64,000 nucleotides of DNA from Ligula intestinalis (GCA_036362985.1 JAYGXS010000005.1:53028945-53092944); one strand, 5' to 3'; positions 42,610 to 54,924 are shown, numbered from the stretch's first letter. The notes: a model not told the origin generated them from the sequence alone. Numbers and translations are program-made.

Positions 42610-42664
42610 CTTTAACTGAGTTGAGCAGCGCCATGGTGAGGAAGACGAATAGAAGAGCAGTCAT
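42610..42664 (-). CDS. candidate first coding exon: signal peptide
   Basis: The minus strand starts ATG at 42664 and reads MTALLFVFLTMALLNSVK (18 residues), a hydrophobic segment ending in small polar residues, as in a secretory signal peptide. A possible splice donor AAAG/GTTAGAA follows at 42609; without splicing the frame stops at once. An alternative donor, TCA/GTTAAAG, lies at 42616. A TATA-like box is 30 bases upstream of the ATG. I found no confident second exon: the best acceptor (TTCTTCTTTCAG near 42360) leads to an early stop in this phase. Confidence 0.35.
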
Positions 42665-42692
42665 TTTGCGTGACCAATGCTAAGGCATGCCC

Positions 42693-42701
42693 GTATATAT
42701 A
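42693..42701 (-). promoter_or_regulatory. TATA-like box upstream of the signal-peptide exon
   Basis: TATATATAC on the minus strand, about 30 bases before the ATG at 42664. This would leave a very short 5' leader. Confidence 0.35.
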
Positions 42702-42704
42702 CCG

Positions 42705-43734
42705 TGATATGCATAAATCTAATCATCAGTTCATATGCGTATTTGCACACTTTGTAACTGAGCGTAGTGCTGGCGGATATCTCAAGTTATGCGGAAAATA
42801 TGACAGCTCGTTTTTTTGCAAACTTCAACACTTATCGAAACCATCGCTGAAGTTTCGGGCAGCAGGCGGGTTTTGGTTTTGCATGCAACGACGTGCGCCT
42901 CATATGTGTCTTAATGCATGATTAATAGCAGAATCAAATTTCGTAAACATATAACACGAAAAAACAACAAACATTGTTAAACTTAAGTGCAAATGTGCAT
43001 ATATGAATGCCAATGGAATTATAAAATAAATGTGGAGGAATTTCGTATAATAAGAAAGTATTTTCAACCATGAGGTACATACTATACGTTACAAAGCAAA
43101 GAGCTGAATCGCTAAGTCTGAGTGTGTAATTTGGGCAGAGGAGAAATAAAGAAGAAAATCACCTTCTTTATGAAGAACCTATACAGGTTCGTAGAAGTCA
43201 TATTATATAGATAGGCTTATGCATTCTTAATAATTTTATGTTGGAAGATACACTTGTTTAGTATGGCAGATAAAGAGTCCGAAAATATGAATTGATGGCG
43301 CATATTTTTATAAAAATTTATCATTATTTACTATGAAACTCTATAAACGTTAGCAGATCGGCGTATACCGATCAGTTATAGGGCATGCCCACCCCGGATT
43401 TTGATACCCTTGTGTGTTCTGATGAAATCTGAAGATAAAAATTTGAGAAGGGGATTGAACACACATTTGAGTTTCGAAGGCGAGATTACTTATCCCAGAC
43501 GGCCATGCACCCATTAGAAACCTGTCGCAAATTCGCGTGGAAGTACACACGGAATTTGTAGCACATACGAAATGCCGAGTAGTTAAGGCACACACGCTAA
43601 AATGGATGTACACACACAGAGACTCTTTGAGTAAAGTGTCCTCTGCTATCCTGTCTGTCTTTTCTTCCCAAACTACAACTGGGGGATATAACACAAAGGT
43701 CTATTAGTTATAGTCAATTTATCTCAATTGCCGA
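42705..43734. other. no supported gene
   Basis: A 114-codon frame (43350-43694 minus) has several cysteines but no recognisable motif, start context or splice signal. Confidence 0.35.
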
Positions 43735-44332
43735 ATAATTTTCTAACCTGCTGACTGCTACACTCGAATTCAAGGTTTAAAAACTGCGCACTGTGAACAT
43801 CCTGATTAAGGAAAAGTACGTTTTCGCTTACAGTTTGACGAAGAAGTCAAATAGTTGTCATAATATATTGCAATAGATGTGGAACATGTTTTGTGCAGTA
43901 CAGGTAGCATTAATAAATTTTTAGATACGATGTATTATGAATAAACACGTCAAAATTGTAAAAAAGCTCATAATTAGCAACTTTTTAAAACCGAAAGGTA
44001 CCAGTTCCTCAAGTATAAAAATTAAAAAATGCATAATTTACTACCTAGCAGGTGTAAAAAATAATTTTTTCGCGCATGCTTTCCATAAAATATATTTAAT
44101 TTTATAAAGGCAGTCAAAATAAATGACAAAAAGGCATTCTACTTAAGCAGTCAGTTTTTAAAATAGATACTCTTTGCTAGTTGGAAAGCCCGCATCCTAT
44201 CATAACTGAAATGACTTCAGAACAAACTACTCGAGAATTAGTATCACAACCTGAGTCGATGCCGATTAGCGAAAGAGTACCGGTCTTTCGCATTATGTCG
44301 GAGTGTTGCGTGATTTCCGATGACTACTTTAT
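43735..44332. mobile_element. foldback element C, one arm and inverted centre
   Basis: 43990-44332 matches the right arm of foldback A (AAAGGCAT.CTACTTAAG.AGTCAG, GCCGATTAGCGAAAGAG). 43740-43985 matches the centre of A, but reversed. The left arm is missing. Confidence 0.65.
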
Positions 44333-45640
44333 ATAGATAAACCCTTTGATAACTTCATCCAACAATCAGGACTACTAGTCTATCGAGTAAATTACCTGTG
44401 ACAAGAAATAAACTAAATTTCGAGAGAAAATCCTTGTTACATCAAATCGGATTAAACTGTTTTGCATAAATCTTCAAAAGAAAGAATGCGAAACCCTCGG
44501 CAAGAAGGTGCATACTTGGGTTAAAAATTTATGTTTCCTCGCTTCATGCTGTCGATGATACCCCATGCACCAGGTCATCTAATAAAATATCTTCCTATTA
44601 ATTTAAATCAGTTTAATCGAATTCAGGTTATAAGAGCCTATCTGTTCTCAAATGCTCTTCCAATACTATCCAGGGAAATAAGTTTGGGATGCATATGATG
44701 TAAAACAAAGCGTCACCTTTCTCACAGCATATTGTTTTCTAATGCTACTGTTCACCGTTGGTGTTCAAGACGTGCCACTATATATACACGACCGAAAGAC
44801 ATACTTCGATGACCCAGTAGTGCCATCTCACGTGGTAGCAACGGACGTTGTGGTCCCAGCATTGTCATATTAGATAAAAAATAACATTAAGAGAGTAGTT
44901 TGTGTAAAGGCAGAAGAATACAAATCTTCTGTGCTGGAAGCCAATCCCACTTTTATGTGCCTTATGACGTAATTGAGATTAGAATGAGAGCCACATGAGC
45001 AGTGGTGATACAGTGAATGCATGGGTCAGGAAGGAAATGAGGGCATTGCATGTATTTTAAAGACCAAACAGCAAGCATGCACTATTTTTCAGTTAAACAT
45101 AATATCTTTTCGTCGGGAAAAAATGTCCACTGGCAGGCGGACAAGGTAACCATCCAGGCACATGAGTCGGACTGCACAAATTTGTCCATGGAGGAAGCGT
45201 AATGAGGTCATATTTTGCATTAAAACATACACATTTTACGATGACTTTCAGATAGTTGAAGTCATGCGCGAAAATACACGTGTCATTCTACACATTAACG
45301 TTCGCATTCAAAGAATGAATGAGGACCAAAATCCAAAAGTGCAAAACTAAAGTGCTGCGCTTTAGTCACTGTATTTCAGGGCATATTCTTAGTGAAGTAG
45401 AATTTGTTTTCTAGGGTAAATTATCCTTTTCTATAAGTGGGTCAACAGCAGACGAATTATGTTGTGCATAGCTTATCTAATGCCACAGCATATTAAACGC
45501 GAAACACAATTTTACTTTCCTAGTGGCAATTTACGAAAACATAGTTTCCACAGAAGCGTCTTCTTAAAATCTAACTTGGATATATGGCTACACCGCCTTC
45601 GTTAAAATTAATACATAAATGGAGCTGGGGTGTTCATCCG
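44333..45640. other. no supported gene; inverted short repeat at 45000-45170
   Basis: 45000-45170 is a reverse-complement copy of the 27510 repeat (CAGGAAGGAAATGAGGGCA, GGACAAGGTAACCATCCAGGC-like). The rest is unassigned. Confidence 0.4.
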
Positions 45641-45679
45641 ATCTACCTGTTAAAGGCGTATACTCGTCCCGGAAGTACC

Positions 45680-47420
45680 TTGAGGCTCGTACTTGAGTGA
45701 TATCAGGCTGTCGCTTAGCGATCTCATGTGGATCCAGACCTTATATACATTGACTATTTGAGACTGTTTGAGACTATTAGATAAGGAGGATCTAGCCACG
45801 TGTATATTCGTCACTGAACTTAACGCGAGGATCCTGCGGATGTGTATCACACAACCCTTTCCGAACAGACTTTTGGGTAGCATGTCACAGTTTTAATTTA
45901 CAAGGTTTGTGGGCGTATTTGTTTGCAAAGGTTGCGTTCAGTATCATATGTACTTAAAGTGATTGGGTGTGGGCTGTCCAGGTGGGGGTACAAATTGAAG
46001 ATCGTAGCAGGTCGCAGCATATTCCTCGTGCATTTTGTGGCTATGCCACTTAAGGTGCCACTTATTGCTACTCAAAGTTGGGTTATGCCTAGCGGCCACC
46101 CTCCTGTTACCACCTCGACCGACGGGCAAAACCAGATGAAGTTCTCCACAGTGTGTCCTCCCGCCACACACCCGGTATGTCCTGGATGAAAGCCGAAATT
46201 AAAATAGTAGGCGTAATATGCGGAGGGCACGTAACTCCTAGTCAATATATTTTAAGTATTTTATTGCATTTTATTGTTTTCACTGCATTGTATTGCCTTA
46301 CTGTCGCCGTCAAGTTTTTGTGATTTTGTGGGGCTGTATTTTAGTATCGTATCTTCATAACCTCATTATTTTGCTTGTCATTACTAATCCTTCTCACTGA
46401 TACCACAGCCTTTTTATTATTTATTGTAAAAATTAGGTCATTGAATTAAATTAACATTATTTTTAATTTCTCCCTGACTACGTTTACCCCACGGTCGAAA
46501 AAATTCAGTGCAAAGGATGACATGCAATCACGTAGGGAGCTAAAACCACAGGGTCATTCTTCCATTTAACCCATAAACTGACCCACAGTGGAGTTTGGCA
46601 GCCTCCTCAGCAACAGAATTAATCAGCATAATGTGGACTACAATATCATTACTGAAACCGCCCAATTGCTACCGCCGCAATGATAGATAAATCCGCGCTA
46701 TAAAAGGTCTGAGCCTTGTTAACCTTCATGGCGTGTAACTGGATTCTTCTTGCATTGCATTCCTCCACTGAAAGGTATTCTGTCTTAACGAAAATGCATA
46801 CGTGCTTATCGATTGTTCTACAAAATGTATGTTATGTCCCCGTGTTCCACTTGAGCCACTATGTCTTTTTTTACCTCAAGCAGGTGCCAATTGGGAGACA
46901 TTTCGACAGGCTCTCATAAAAATCTGATTGACGTCGAGTGCCGGCTTTTTGCCTTCTAGGCGTGAACCTGTCGCAGTGGCATTTTCCACTCACTTGCCCC
47001 GTCTGGGACAAGAACGCACTCTGCTATCACAACATGCAATCACGTACAGTATGGCGAGTGCTGCAAGAAACTTGCATAAATTTGTAAAAGTTTGAGTTTT
47101 TGTCGCATACCAACGAGAATGCATTTAGGAAAACTTCGAAATAATACGGAGCAGCATTAAGCATATCGTGTAATTAAAAATATAGGAAGTACTAAGTGTT
47201 TGTAATGAATCAAATGTTTTTTTCCGATAAACGGCAAGTTCTGGTGATGTAAAAGTCAGATATGAATAAGAGCAATATATTTGAATATTTAATTATTTAA
47301 GTAAACTAAATAAAAAGGACGTTCCTCTAGTCAAAATATTTTTTGCATATTTACCATTATTGGATAACTGTTAATTAATTATCGTCGAATGAATTGACAT
47401 AGAATTGACATAATTTCTGC
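45680..47420 (+). repeat. duplicated block, unit A
   Basis: Collinear with 48890-50660: GATCCTGCGGATGTG, GCAGGTCGCAGCATATTCCTC, GCCTAGCGGCCA.CCTCCTG, CACACCCGGTATGTCC, TGGCAGCCTCCTCAG and the start of a TIR element (CAGTATGGCGAGTGCTGC at 47045). A PLE polymerase remnant lies near 46590-46650. Confidence 0.7.
47045..47420 (+). mobile_element. TA-flanked TIR element (family 2), copy 3, 3' truncated
   Basis: Begins CAGTATGGCGAGTGCTGC after TA (47043-47044) and matches copy 4 through CTAAGTGTTTGTAA. It breaks off near 47420. Confidence 0.6.
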
Positions 47421-47589
47421 TCCCCATCTTAAACATTTGAGTGGCCTAAAGGATTTTTTCTACAAACTGGGTCTGCGAGGTAGACTAAAAGATTTGAACG
47501 TCCAAATAAAGATTTACATGCTGAATGAGCTCTCTTTTTGTCAGCATTTTACTTCTTCTACATCTTCGTCTTCTCTCAACTCAAATAAA

Positions 47590-48560
47590 ATTTGAAAGCG
47601 TGCTAAGTGTCTCATTGGCCAACGCAATACACTGGTAGGTGTCGATGCTGTCTTAGGCTACTCCTATACATTTAGTATGATTCCGCGTCATCTTCTTTCT
47701 AATAAAACTTCTGCATGCGACTCTCACGGCTGGGCTGTCTCTTGGGTTGGGGACTATTTCACTTCCCGCACTCAATTCTCTCAGTGCGGAAAGCCAAAAT
47801 CCACGATCCTTTCCAACAGCTCTGGAGTTCGCCAAGGTTCATTATTATGCCCTCAACCATCCTCAAGTGCTGAAGGATGGTCTGAACCACATCTTACCTT
47901 GGTCGTCAGAAAATGGCCTTCTATTTCACGAATGAAATTCATTGCAGTTAATTTTTCGACTGCGACCCTCTCCCTGTGCTGAAACCATTGACATTCTGTC
48001 CATCGAAATATCTTCCTTCTGCTACCTTGGTGTTGCTCTGGCATCTAACCTCTCAATAACTCTTCCTTATTAAAATTTGTCAACTTTTATATAATATCAG
48101 CCACTTGAATTCATATCGCATAAGTTCAACTCTAATCTGAGAATTTAAGAATGCTTGCATTCCCCCCATTCTTTACTGTTGTCCATTTGTTTTTCTCGCT
48201 TTAATTAAACAAGGCCTGATCTTTATTAGAATCATAGTCAGAATGCTATCTACAGCCGCCGGTGTTTCCTATGCTTTTAAATTGATCTTATAATAAAGCA
48301 ACACTTTAAAAATGTCAAGCAATTTACTACTTGTATCCTTAGTGAGGACGCTCACGCTCTCTACTGTGAACTAATGGCTGCAAAATCTTCCCTTACTATG
48401 CGCCGACTTATGTCTTGCCGTACATCGGCAATATCAGCACTCTGTACTCCCATTATTAGCATGCTACTTCAAGTGTGAAGAAACGGAAATTTGAGAAGTT
48501 GAAAGCCGACCTGTATCCATAGCAGATGTGGATATCGTGCAACCCCTTAACTTTGAGTAT
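47590..48560 (+). pseudogene. LINE reverse transcriptase fragment, distinct family
   Basis: Plus strand: IPRHLLSNKTSACDSHGWAV, SWVGDYFTSRTQF, then SSGVRQGSLLCPQP (motif B, usually SGVPQGSVLGPLLF), WSSENGLLFHEMKF and a C-terminal EDAHALYCELMAAKSSL-like stretch. The sequence differs from LINE A, so it is another non-LTR family. The catalytic motif C is not recognisable, and frame changes occur near 47870 and 47980. Confidence 0.6.
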
Positions 48561-48739
48561 TCTGTTACCTTCTACATTTTTTTCTGAGACCAACACTTTT
48601 ATTTTCCCTTGTTCTCCGTGAATGGAACCATATTTTACTAAAAAGGTTGGATATTATCTTTAAGATAAAGTATTCTCTCTTTCAAAACAAAACAAAGACG
48701 ACAAGGACCACAGGGTCGTTCTTCCACTTCACCCAAATA

Positions 48740-48905
48740 TCTAAACCATAATGGAGTGTGGCAGCCTCCTCAGAAATATAATTCATCAGCATAATAGGGA
48801 TTTCAGTGCCATTGTTGTACTTGCTGAAAAAGGTGGAGCAACCGTTCTTAGAGAGGGGAGTCAGTTGCAGTCCTTGCTAATAGGGAGGCTGTCATCCCAA
48901 TTGCT
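48740..48905 (+). pseudogene. PLE reverse transcriptase N-terminal remnant
   Basis: Plus strand: ECGSLLRNIIHQHNRDFSAI, LAEKGGATVL and a REGSQLQSLLIGR-like end, the decayed form of the PLE block PADKGG.TVI....Y....LL.D. Confidence 0.5.
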
Positions 48906-50660
48906 GTCATGATGGATCCACTCCATATATATTGACTATTTCAGACTCTCAGACAAGGAGGCTCTAGCCACCTCTTCATTTGTCATTGACAGGAAGATCC
49001 TGCGGATGTGAATTACAGAATCATTTCCCGACCAGGCCTTTGAGTAGCATGTGACACCTATTATGTACAAGGTTTCCAGAGGCATTCGTTTGCAAATGTT
49101 GCTTTCATTATCCTTTGTAATTAAAGTCGTTGGGTAAGCGCTGTCCAGGTAGGGCTACAAAGTGAAGCTCGTGGCAGGTCGCAGCATATTCCTCGTACAG
49201 GTTGCGGCAATGTCTGTCGTCCTCAGCTGTCATCAGGCTGCCACTTGTTGCTCCTTGGGTTCTGCCTAGCGGCCAACCTCCTGTTACCACTTCAACAGGC
49301 GGGCGAAACCAGATGAAGATGTCCATTTTGCATCCTCTGACCACACATCCGGTATGTCCGGAATGAAAGCAGAATTTACAATAGTAGACTTAGAAGACGG
49401 AAGGCACGTTGTTCCCAGTCATTATATATGAAGCATTTTATTGTTTTAACTGCATAATGTTGCCTTAGTTCACCCGTCCGGTGTTTGTTATTTACTATCG
49501 TATTTCAATTAACTTGTTAGTATGATTATCATTATTATTCACATAACCTACCAAAGAAAGTACTTTATTATCAGGTATAATGATTACATCCTTGCATTAA
49601 CTTACCATAATTAGTATATTCCCTCCACTATTAAAAAGTCCAGTAGCCAGGGTGACATTCCATGCTGTGGGTAGCCATAAGCACACGCTCCTTCTCTTAC
49701 TTCACCCATAAATCTAATGCATAGTGGAGTGTGGCAGCCTCCTCAGAAATAGTCAGAATAATAGGGACTACAGTTTCACTGCTATACCTGCTGACAAAGG
49801 TGGAGGAAACGTTATTATAGAGGTGACTCACTATAAGGCCAACAGAGTCCTTACTGATAGGGAGGCCCTCATCCCAATTGTTGTTGACGCAACGATAGAC
49901 CAAGCCATGCCATAAAGTGCCTTGATTCTTTTTTTGCGCTGCATTCCTTCACTAAAGGATATCCTGGTTAACTAGGAAAGCATGCACGCTCATCGTTTGT
50001 CCTTAAAAATGCGTAGGATGTCTTCGTGTGCCCCCTTGAGTGATTATGTGTGTTATCACCTCATGCAGATGACAAGTAGGAGCAATTTCGCTGATAAAAT
50101 GTGTTTGACGTCGAGTGCTGGCTTTCTGCCTTCTACGCTGGAACTTGTTGTAGTGTTATTTTCCATTCACTTGACCCGCCTGCAGCAATAGCGCACTTTG
50201 CTATCATGACATGCAATCACGTACAGTATGGCGAGTGCCGCAAGCAACTTGACTAAGTTTGTAAAAGTTTGAGCATTTGTCGCATACCAGCGAGAACACA
50301 TTGACGAGAATCTAGGAATAATAATGAGCAGCAGTAGGCATATTAAGTCCTTAAAAATAAAAGAAGTACTAAGTGTTTGTAAAGAAAAAAATTGTTTCCG
50401 ATAATTGGCAAGTGCTGGTGATGTAAAATTAGATATAAATTAGATCAGTTAATTTAAATATAGTATTAGATTGAAATGAGATTGGAACCAATTTTTTCAT
50501 ATTAAATGAACGTTTCTTCGGTCGAAATGTTTTGTACATATTACCATTAGTAGATATCTATAAATGCATTGTCGTCGAATAAAGTCTGCCAGTATTTTAT
50601 TGATTTTCAGTGTTTTCATTGATAAGTTAATAAGTTGCACTTTTGTTAGACGTTTACACC
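48890..50660 (+). repeat. duplicated block, unit B
   Basis: Second copy of 45680-47420, about 3.2 kb downstream in the same orientation, similarly diverged in all parts. Confidence 0.7.
49715..49885 (+). pseudogene. PLE reverse transcriptase N-terminal fragment
   Basis: Reads MECGSLLRNSQNNRDYSF, then TAIPADKGGGNVIIEVTHY and LTDREALIPI. PADKGG.xVI and the following Y...LL.D are the first conserved block of PLE polymerases. Its coding continuation is absent. Confidence 0.65.
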
Positions 50661-51287
50661 AAACTCTTTGAAATAATGTATATTTTAAGACCATTTACCG
50701 AAAGCAACTGCTGGCAATCGTAGCTTATGTATGCCCACTCATATACCTTTGGCTAGAGACTTTTGTCCTGCATTGGTTTTTATTGAAGGACATTCGAGGT
50801 TCATTGGTGCATTCAAACAAATACTCCTCTGTTATTGCATTTTGTTTAAAAAAACTTCACAGAATAGCTAAACATAATTTTAAAATACAAACCGTCAATG
50901 TTACTGCAAGCAAATTTGGTCCCTTTAACTTGGCTTCACTTCAATTTGAACAATTTTGAATAAACTTTTCCAGTTCTGGAAGGGATATTTTCTATACCTA
51001 TTCTACTTATTTTGCAGTTCCGTTCTAGTATTATCAAAATTAAAGTCTAGTTTAGTTCTCTGTTTCGTAATAGCATTGGAAATTCCTTCGATATGAGTCT
51101 ACTCTCATTTCCGCGAAAATAAATATCCATTTATCTTAATTAACCTAACTAAAGCAATGATTTTCCTAACGAAAAAGCTTTAACATAATTGAATGAACGC
51201 AGTTAATCACAATAGTGTTTTCGTATATGTGGTAAAGTGTCCAGCCAAATTTCATAATTAACGTTGCATGGTCATTGGCGACTACTG
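50224..51287. mobile_element. TA-flanked TIR element (family 2), copy 4 (1064 bp) with mixed termini
   Basis: The left end CAGTATGGCGAGTGCCGC is foldback-B-like. The right end, reverse-complemented, CAGTAGTCGCCAATGACC is like copies 1 and 2. TA flanks both ends (50222-50223, 51288-51289). A MITE family 1 end (GGCAATCGTAGCTTATGTA) sits inside at 50713-50775. From 50778 it matches the right third of copy 2. Confidence 0.65.
50713..50775 (+). mobile_element. MITE family 1 terminal fragment
   Basis: GGCAATCGTAGCTTATGTA and GCCCACTCATATACC match the left ends of copies 1 and 2. The rest of the MITE is lost. Confidence 0.65.
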
Positions 51288-51289
51288 TA

Positions 51290-51700
51290 GTACTAGCGAA
51301 AATATTACTCAGCTGCACCCTGATAGTAACATTAGAAACAGCAGTAGTGGTTGTTAGCAGAACGAGCTCTGGCTTCTTAGAATCAGGCTAGACACCTACT
51401 ATAAGTGAGTGAGGGTAGACAGTGCAGTAGTACCGGCGAAAAGTCTACTGTCACTATATACTAAGTTAAGACAAAGTTTAAGTTTAAGTTTAAACGGCTG
51501 CGGCCTTCGCCCCCTCTCTGCGCGGCCATCTCGACTTTGTCTTGTCACCGTTTAAATGCAGTTGAGAGGGTTTAGAGTGGGGTAGGTAGTGGCGCGCCTA
51601 CTATCACTATACCTGACCACAGTCACCATCCTTGCTCTCGGGTAAATGGTGGACATCTTCGCTTGCAATGGTCGAACTAACAAAGGGCGAGTAAATATTC
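51290..51700. other. no recognised gene; tandem TTTAAG motif
   Basis: Contains AGTTTAAGTTTAAGTTTAAAC near 51474-51495 and a GC-rich stretch. It may belong to the PLE remnant that follows. Confidence 0.35.
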
Positions 51701-51703
51701 TTG

Positions 51704-52260
51704 CTGGCCTCCCCCACGTCACCTGGCGGACTGATCATTCGTTGCTATTCGCTTGGAGGTTGAAGGTCACGTGTACAACCCCAAACACTGTTCAGAAGAC
51801 GAAAATGCGCTCCCTGGATTAGTCACAGAGGCTGACTAGGTTTGATCAAACCTAAAGGCCTAACAAACAAACACTGTCTCAACCTCGCAACCGCGAGGCA
51901 AAGAACAACCCAAGTGCACAACAACGAGTGATCAGTCCGCCGGGTGACGTGGGGGAGGCCAGTAAGCCTACTGACTCGCCTACTACCGCAAAGGGGACGA
52001 AGGTCACGCCAGCTAACCAGCAGCCAACCTCCGGAAACCAAATGTTGTCGGCATCGAACGGGCAGGTCAATGTTCACACGTCGTGCACCGATATAAGTTG
52101 AGGCATACGGCAATGCGGACTAACTCCAGACCACCAGAACCAACTACCACTTAACTCAGACGATGGAATCGAGAAGGTTTTCGAAACGTCAGTTCAAATC
52201 TAATTTGGTCGATGAATGTGCACTCTATTCTTCTTCTTCGTTACCTTTGGGAGATGATCA
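51704..52260 (+). mobile_element. PLE terminal remnant with long inverted repeat
   Basis: 51704-51744 and 51922-51962 are inverted repeats identical at 39 of 41 positions. Downstream comes the hammerhead-like motif at 52157-52192. AGGTTTGATCAAACCT at 51838-51853 is a perfect 16-bp palindrome. The layout (inverted pseudo-LTR pieces, then a terminus) fits a PLE that lost its coding part. Confidence 0.55.
52157..52192 (+). ncRNA. hammerhead-like motif in PLE terminus
   Basis: CAGACGA (one change from CUGANGA), T, GGAATC pairing with GGTTTTC around GAGAA, GAAACGTCAG. One stem mismatch. Confidence 0.35.
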
Positions 52261-53039
52261 ACGCAATACAGGATCCTATGTGCTGTAAAAATGGCCATGT
52301 AAACCTAACACTGATACAAGGATTCATCTCCTTGATTCGTGAATATTCAAGTTGCGTGTTATAGTTACGTGATCGATCATTTCCATTCGGACAAATTTTC
52401 AGTTTTTCGTTAAACATATCATTTTAACTAGTTTCGTTCTACCGACTGCCAGCCATTAAGACTAATTTCTTAACTTTACTTACATGTGACACGCAAAAGA
52501 CCTTGACGGCGTTTTCGAGGCATCTACACACTTAGCCTCCCTGCCGTGTCCTACCCCGTAACATCAAATGCTGCCTAGCCGAATTTCCATTGAAGATTGC
52601 TTTTGACCACCAAAAAGCACACGGATGAACATTAGTGGCGAATATTTTAGTCGCTGCTTTTAAATATCACGATGTCATGTGAAATGAATTTGAAAGTGTA
52701 CATGAATAATACAAAACAACTGATTCCGGATCATAAAACACTGCCTGCTTTCCTAAGCTAACAGGTGTTTGGAATGCGAGCATTTACTTTACTTCTACAC
52801 CCTTATAGTCAGTTATTACATTGTCACAAAGCATAATGGCACAAGGGCAACCAGACACCTAGTAAACGGACAGGTTTTGCTATGTTCATCCAAATGAATT
52901 TCTACGGACAGGCAAGTCAAATCAAAATGGTGCCTTCTAGGTACCTTTGAATGTAGAAAGGGTACCTGGCTGTCTCAAAGACTTTGACGGTACTTAACAA
53001 TATAACCAAAATATTTTTTGCGATAAATGCAGGGTGCCC
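52261..53039. other. no recognised feature
   Basis: AT-rich with short ORFs only. Confidence 0.4.
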
Positions 53040-54007
53040 AAGAAACTGACTGGATATTTAAAATAATTTTAAACTTGGTATTTATTATAATTTAATTATT
53101 TCAAAAACGCAAAAAATATTTACAAGTAACATTTTTTTAACTACATATTTTCAAATTGACGTCCGTTGTGATCCACACACTGCTGACAAAGCAAAACAGT
53201 GGAATCGCACACAAAATGAAGCAATTACCTAGCTATTTGGGCGCATATATATTCGATAGGGTCTCTCGATTCAGAAAATGCTGCAGGTTTCGTAGCGTAG
53301 CCCTTTTCATTTAGGTACCTTCATTAGAAAAAATCTAGAGGTGCCAATTGCATTGAAAGGTAAGAATATTCTGCAAAACCCCTACGTCCAATTCGCCACT
53401 TTGGAAAGATTTCATTAAAAAAGATTTTTCAACGCGATGAAAATTTGTCGGCGCCCCATTTTGCTGGTCCTCTATATCGGTCTCTAGGTCTACTTTCGCA
53501 CACCTTGTCGATACGAATCATCAGGTTCTTGCTAATGAAGCATAACTTTGTCTAGCGGACACCAGTTAACTTTTTCCAAGGCCTACGCCAACGGGTGCTT
53601 GCAACAGTTAAAAAAGTGGCTAAATGGCTAGCGAATCCAGTGCTGTGATGGCAGAGGACGCTGACACAAGCTCTTGCACTTCGGTGGCCAACACTGACGC
53701 CATGCGGCGATCAAAATTTGCCCCCACCCACTAGCGACAGTCGCTCATTCAACATGCCGATCTCGCCTCCTTGCGCAGACTGAAATAATCCGCAGTGGCC
53801 AATCGGTGCCCACGTCAGACAGTTATTGATTTTTCCACACGCTCAAACTTTAGTTGTTTTCAACAGCTTTCATTATCCCAGCAAATGTTTTGACAGGATG
53901 AATAGTTGCCGAAAGCATTTGTTTGCCAACTTTACTTCTTAAATAAAATTATAGTAAACACAACGTTTAAAACTTCTTAAAATGTGTATGTATTTTTGCG
54001 ACACCCT
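53040..54007 (-). mobile_element. mariner-like element, decayed (968 bp)
   Basis: The ends CAGGGTGCCCAAGAAACT and, reverse-complemented, AAAGGGTGTCGCAAAAATAC match the 13141 element. On the minus strand, in shifting frames, DQQNGAPTNFHRVEKSFL (the mariner block with the second catalytic D), LAPLDFF and RYLNEKGYATKPAAFSE, then CQQCVDHNGRQFENM are visible, the C-terminal half of a mariner transposase. Stops and frameshifts are many. The TA duplication is eroded on the left. Confidence 0.75.
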
Positions 54008-54335
54008 TTATTTACCAATTTAGAGAAGGGGTAATTGCTTGCTTAACGAATATAATAAGGAATATTTTCGTGCATTTTTTCTTTAAAACATATTTGAATA
54101 TATGAAAGCAGTCAAAGTCCATGCTACAAATGCATACTATATAAGTAGCCCTTTTTTACTAATAATAATTTTGCTAAACGGCCAGAATGAAACTCCTTAA
54201 ACAGCTGTCTTCCTGTTGTAATTGAAGACACTTGAGAATAGTCTGCACGTTAATTAGTAATGTTGGTTTGCGACTGGTTATCCCTTTTTCTCAAATTGCA
54301 GAATATAACTCGCAGCATTCGCCATATTGTGTTTC
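54008..54335. mobile_element. foldback element D, right arm
   Basis: Shares TTTCGTGCATTTT, GCATACTAT.TAAGTAG and the end CGCAGCATTCGCCATA with the right arm of foldback B. The mariner abuts its inner side. Confidence 0.55.
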
Positions 54336-54924
54336 ATGCTCTGTGTATATCATTGCAATTCGTATCTCGACTGTGCATGGATAGGGTCACAAACGCTGAC
54401 CATTCATTGCCCTCAAAACTACGCTTTACAAAAAATTACAAAAGGAGAATTTCCAAATATGCTTATGATAAGGTGCACTATATTAAAAACCATCAAATGC
54501 TATTACCTGACGTTGGGATTCTCCACGGATTGGTGCGCTATCGTCTAGGGTGTTATATACGAAGTCTAATCGCTCTTCTTTTGGCCCTAACGAAACTATT
54601 GGCTTACTTTGGAAAATTTTATTGATTAGAGACAGGGAGACTGAGGTAAAGACAGGTATTTTACAGTTGTGACACAGGTATTTTGACATAATCCACAGAA
54701 AGCCGCCGTCCGCAGCTGTCTGTGAATTAACACATAACCCTGTCTATGAACATGCTCTGCAGAATTTTTAAACAAACAGGGAAAAAAATGTTGGTCGAAC
54801 TGAGTTTCATTTTTCAGAACGGCAGTATGCACGCTGTATCACATGCAACTGCGCGGCGTCCTGCTGTTATTACTGTGTTCGACAAATTTCCATAATTCAC
54901 TTTACCCAAATGTGAAACATTCAC
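54336..54924. other. no supported gene
   Basis: The 121-codon frame 54260-54625 begins in foldback sequence and has no recognised domain. Confidence 0.4.

Noticed and set aside
43350..43694. 114-codon cysteine-containing ORF
   Set aside because: No signal peptide, splice context or recognised spacing.
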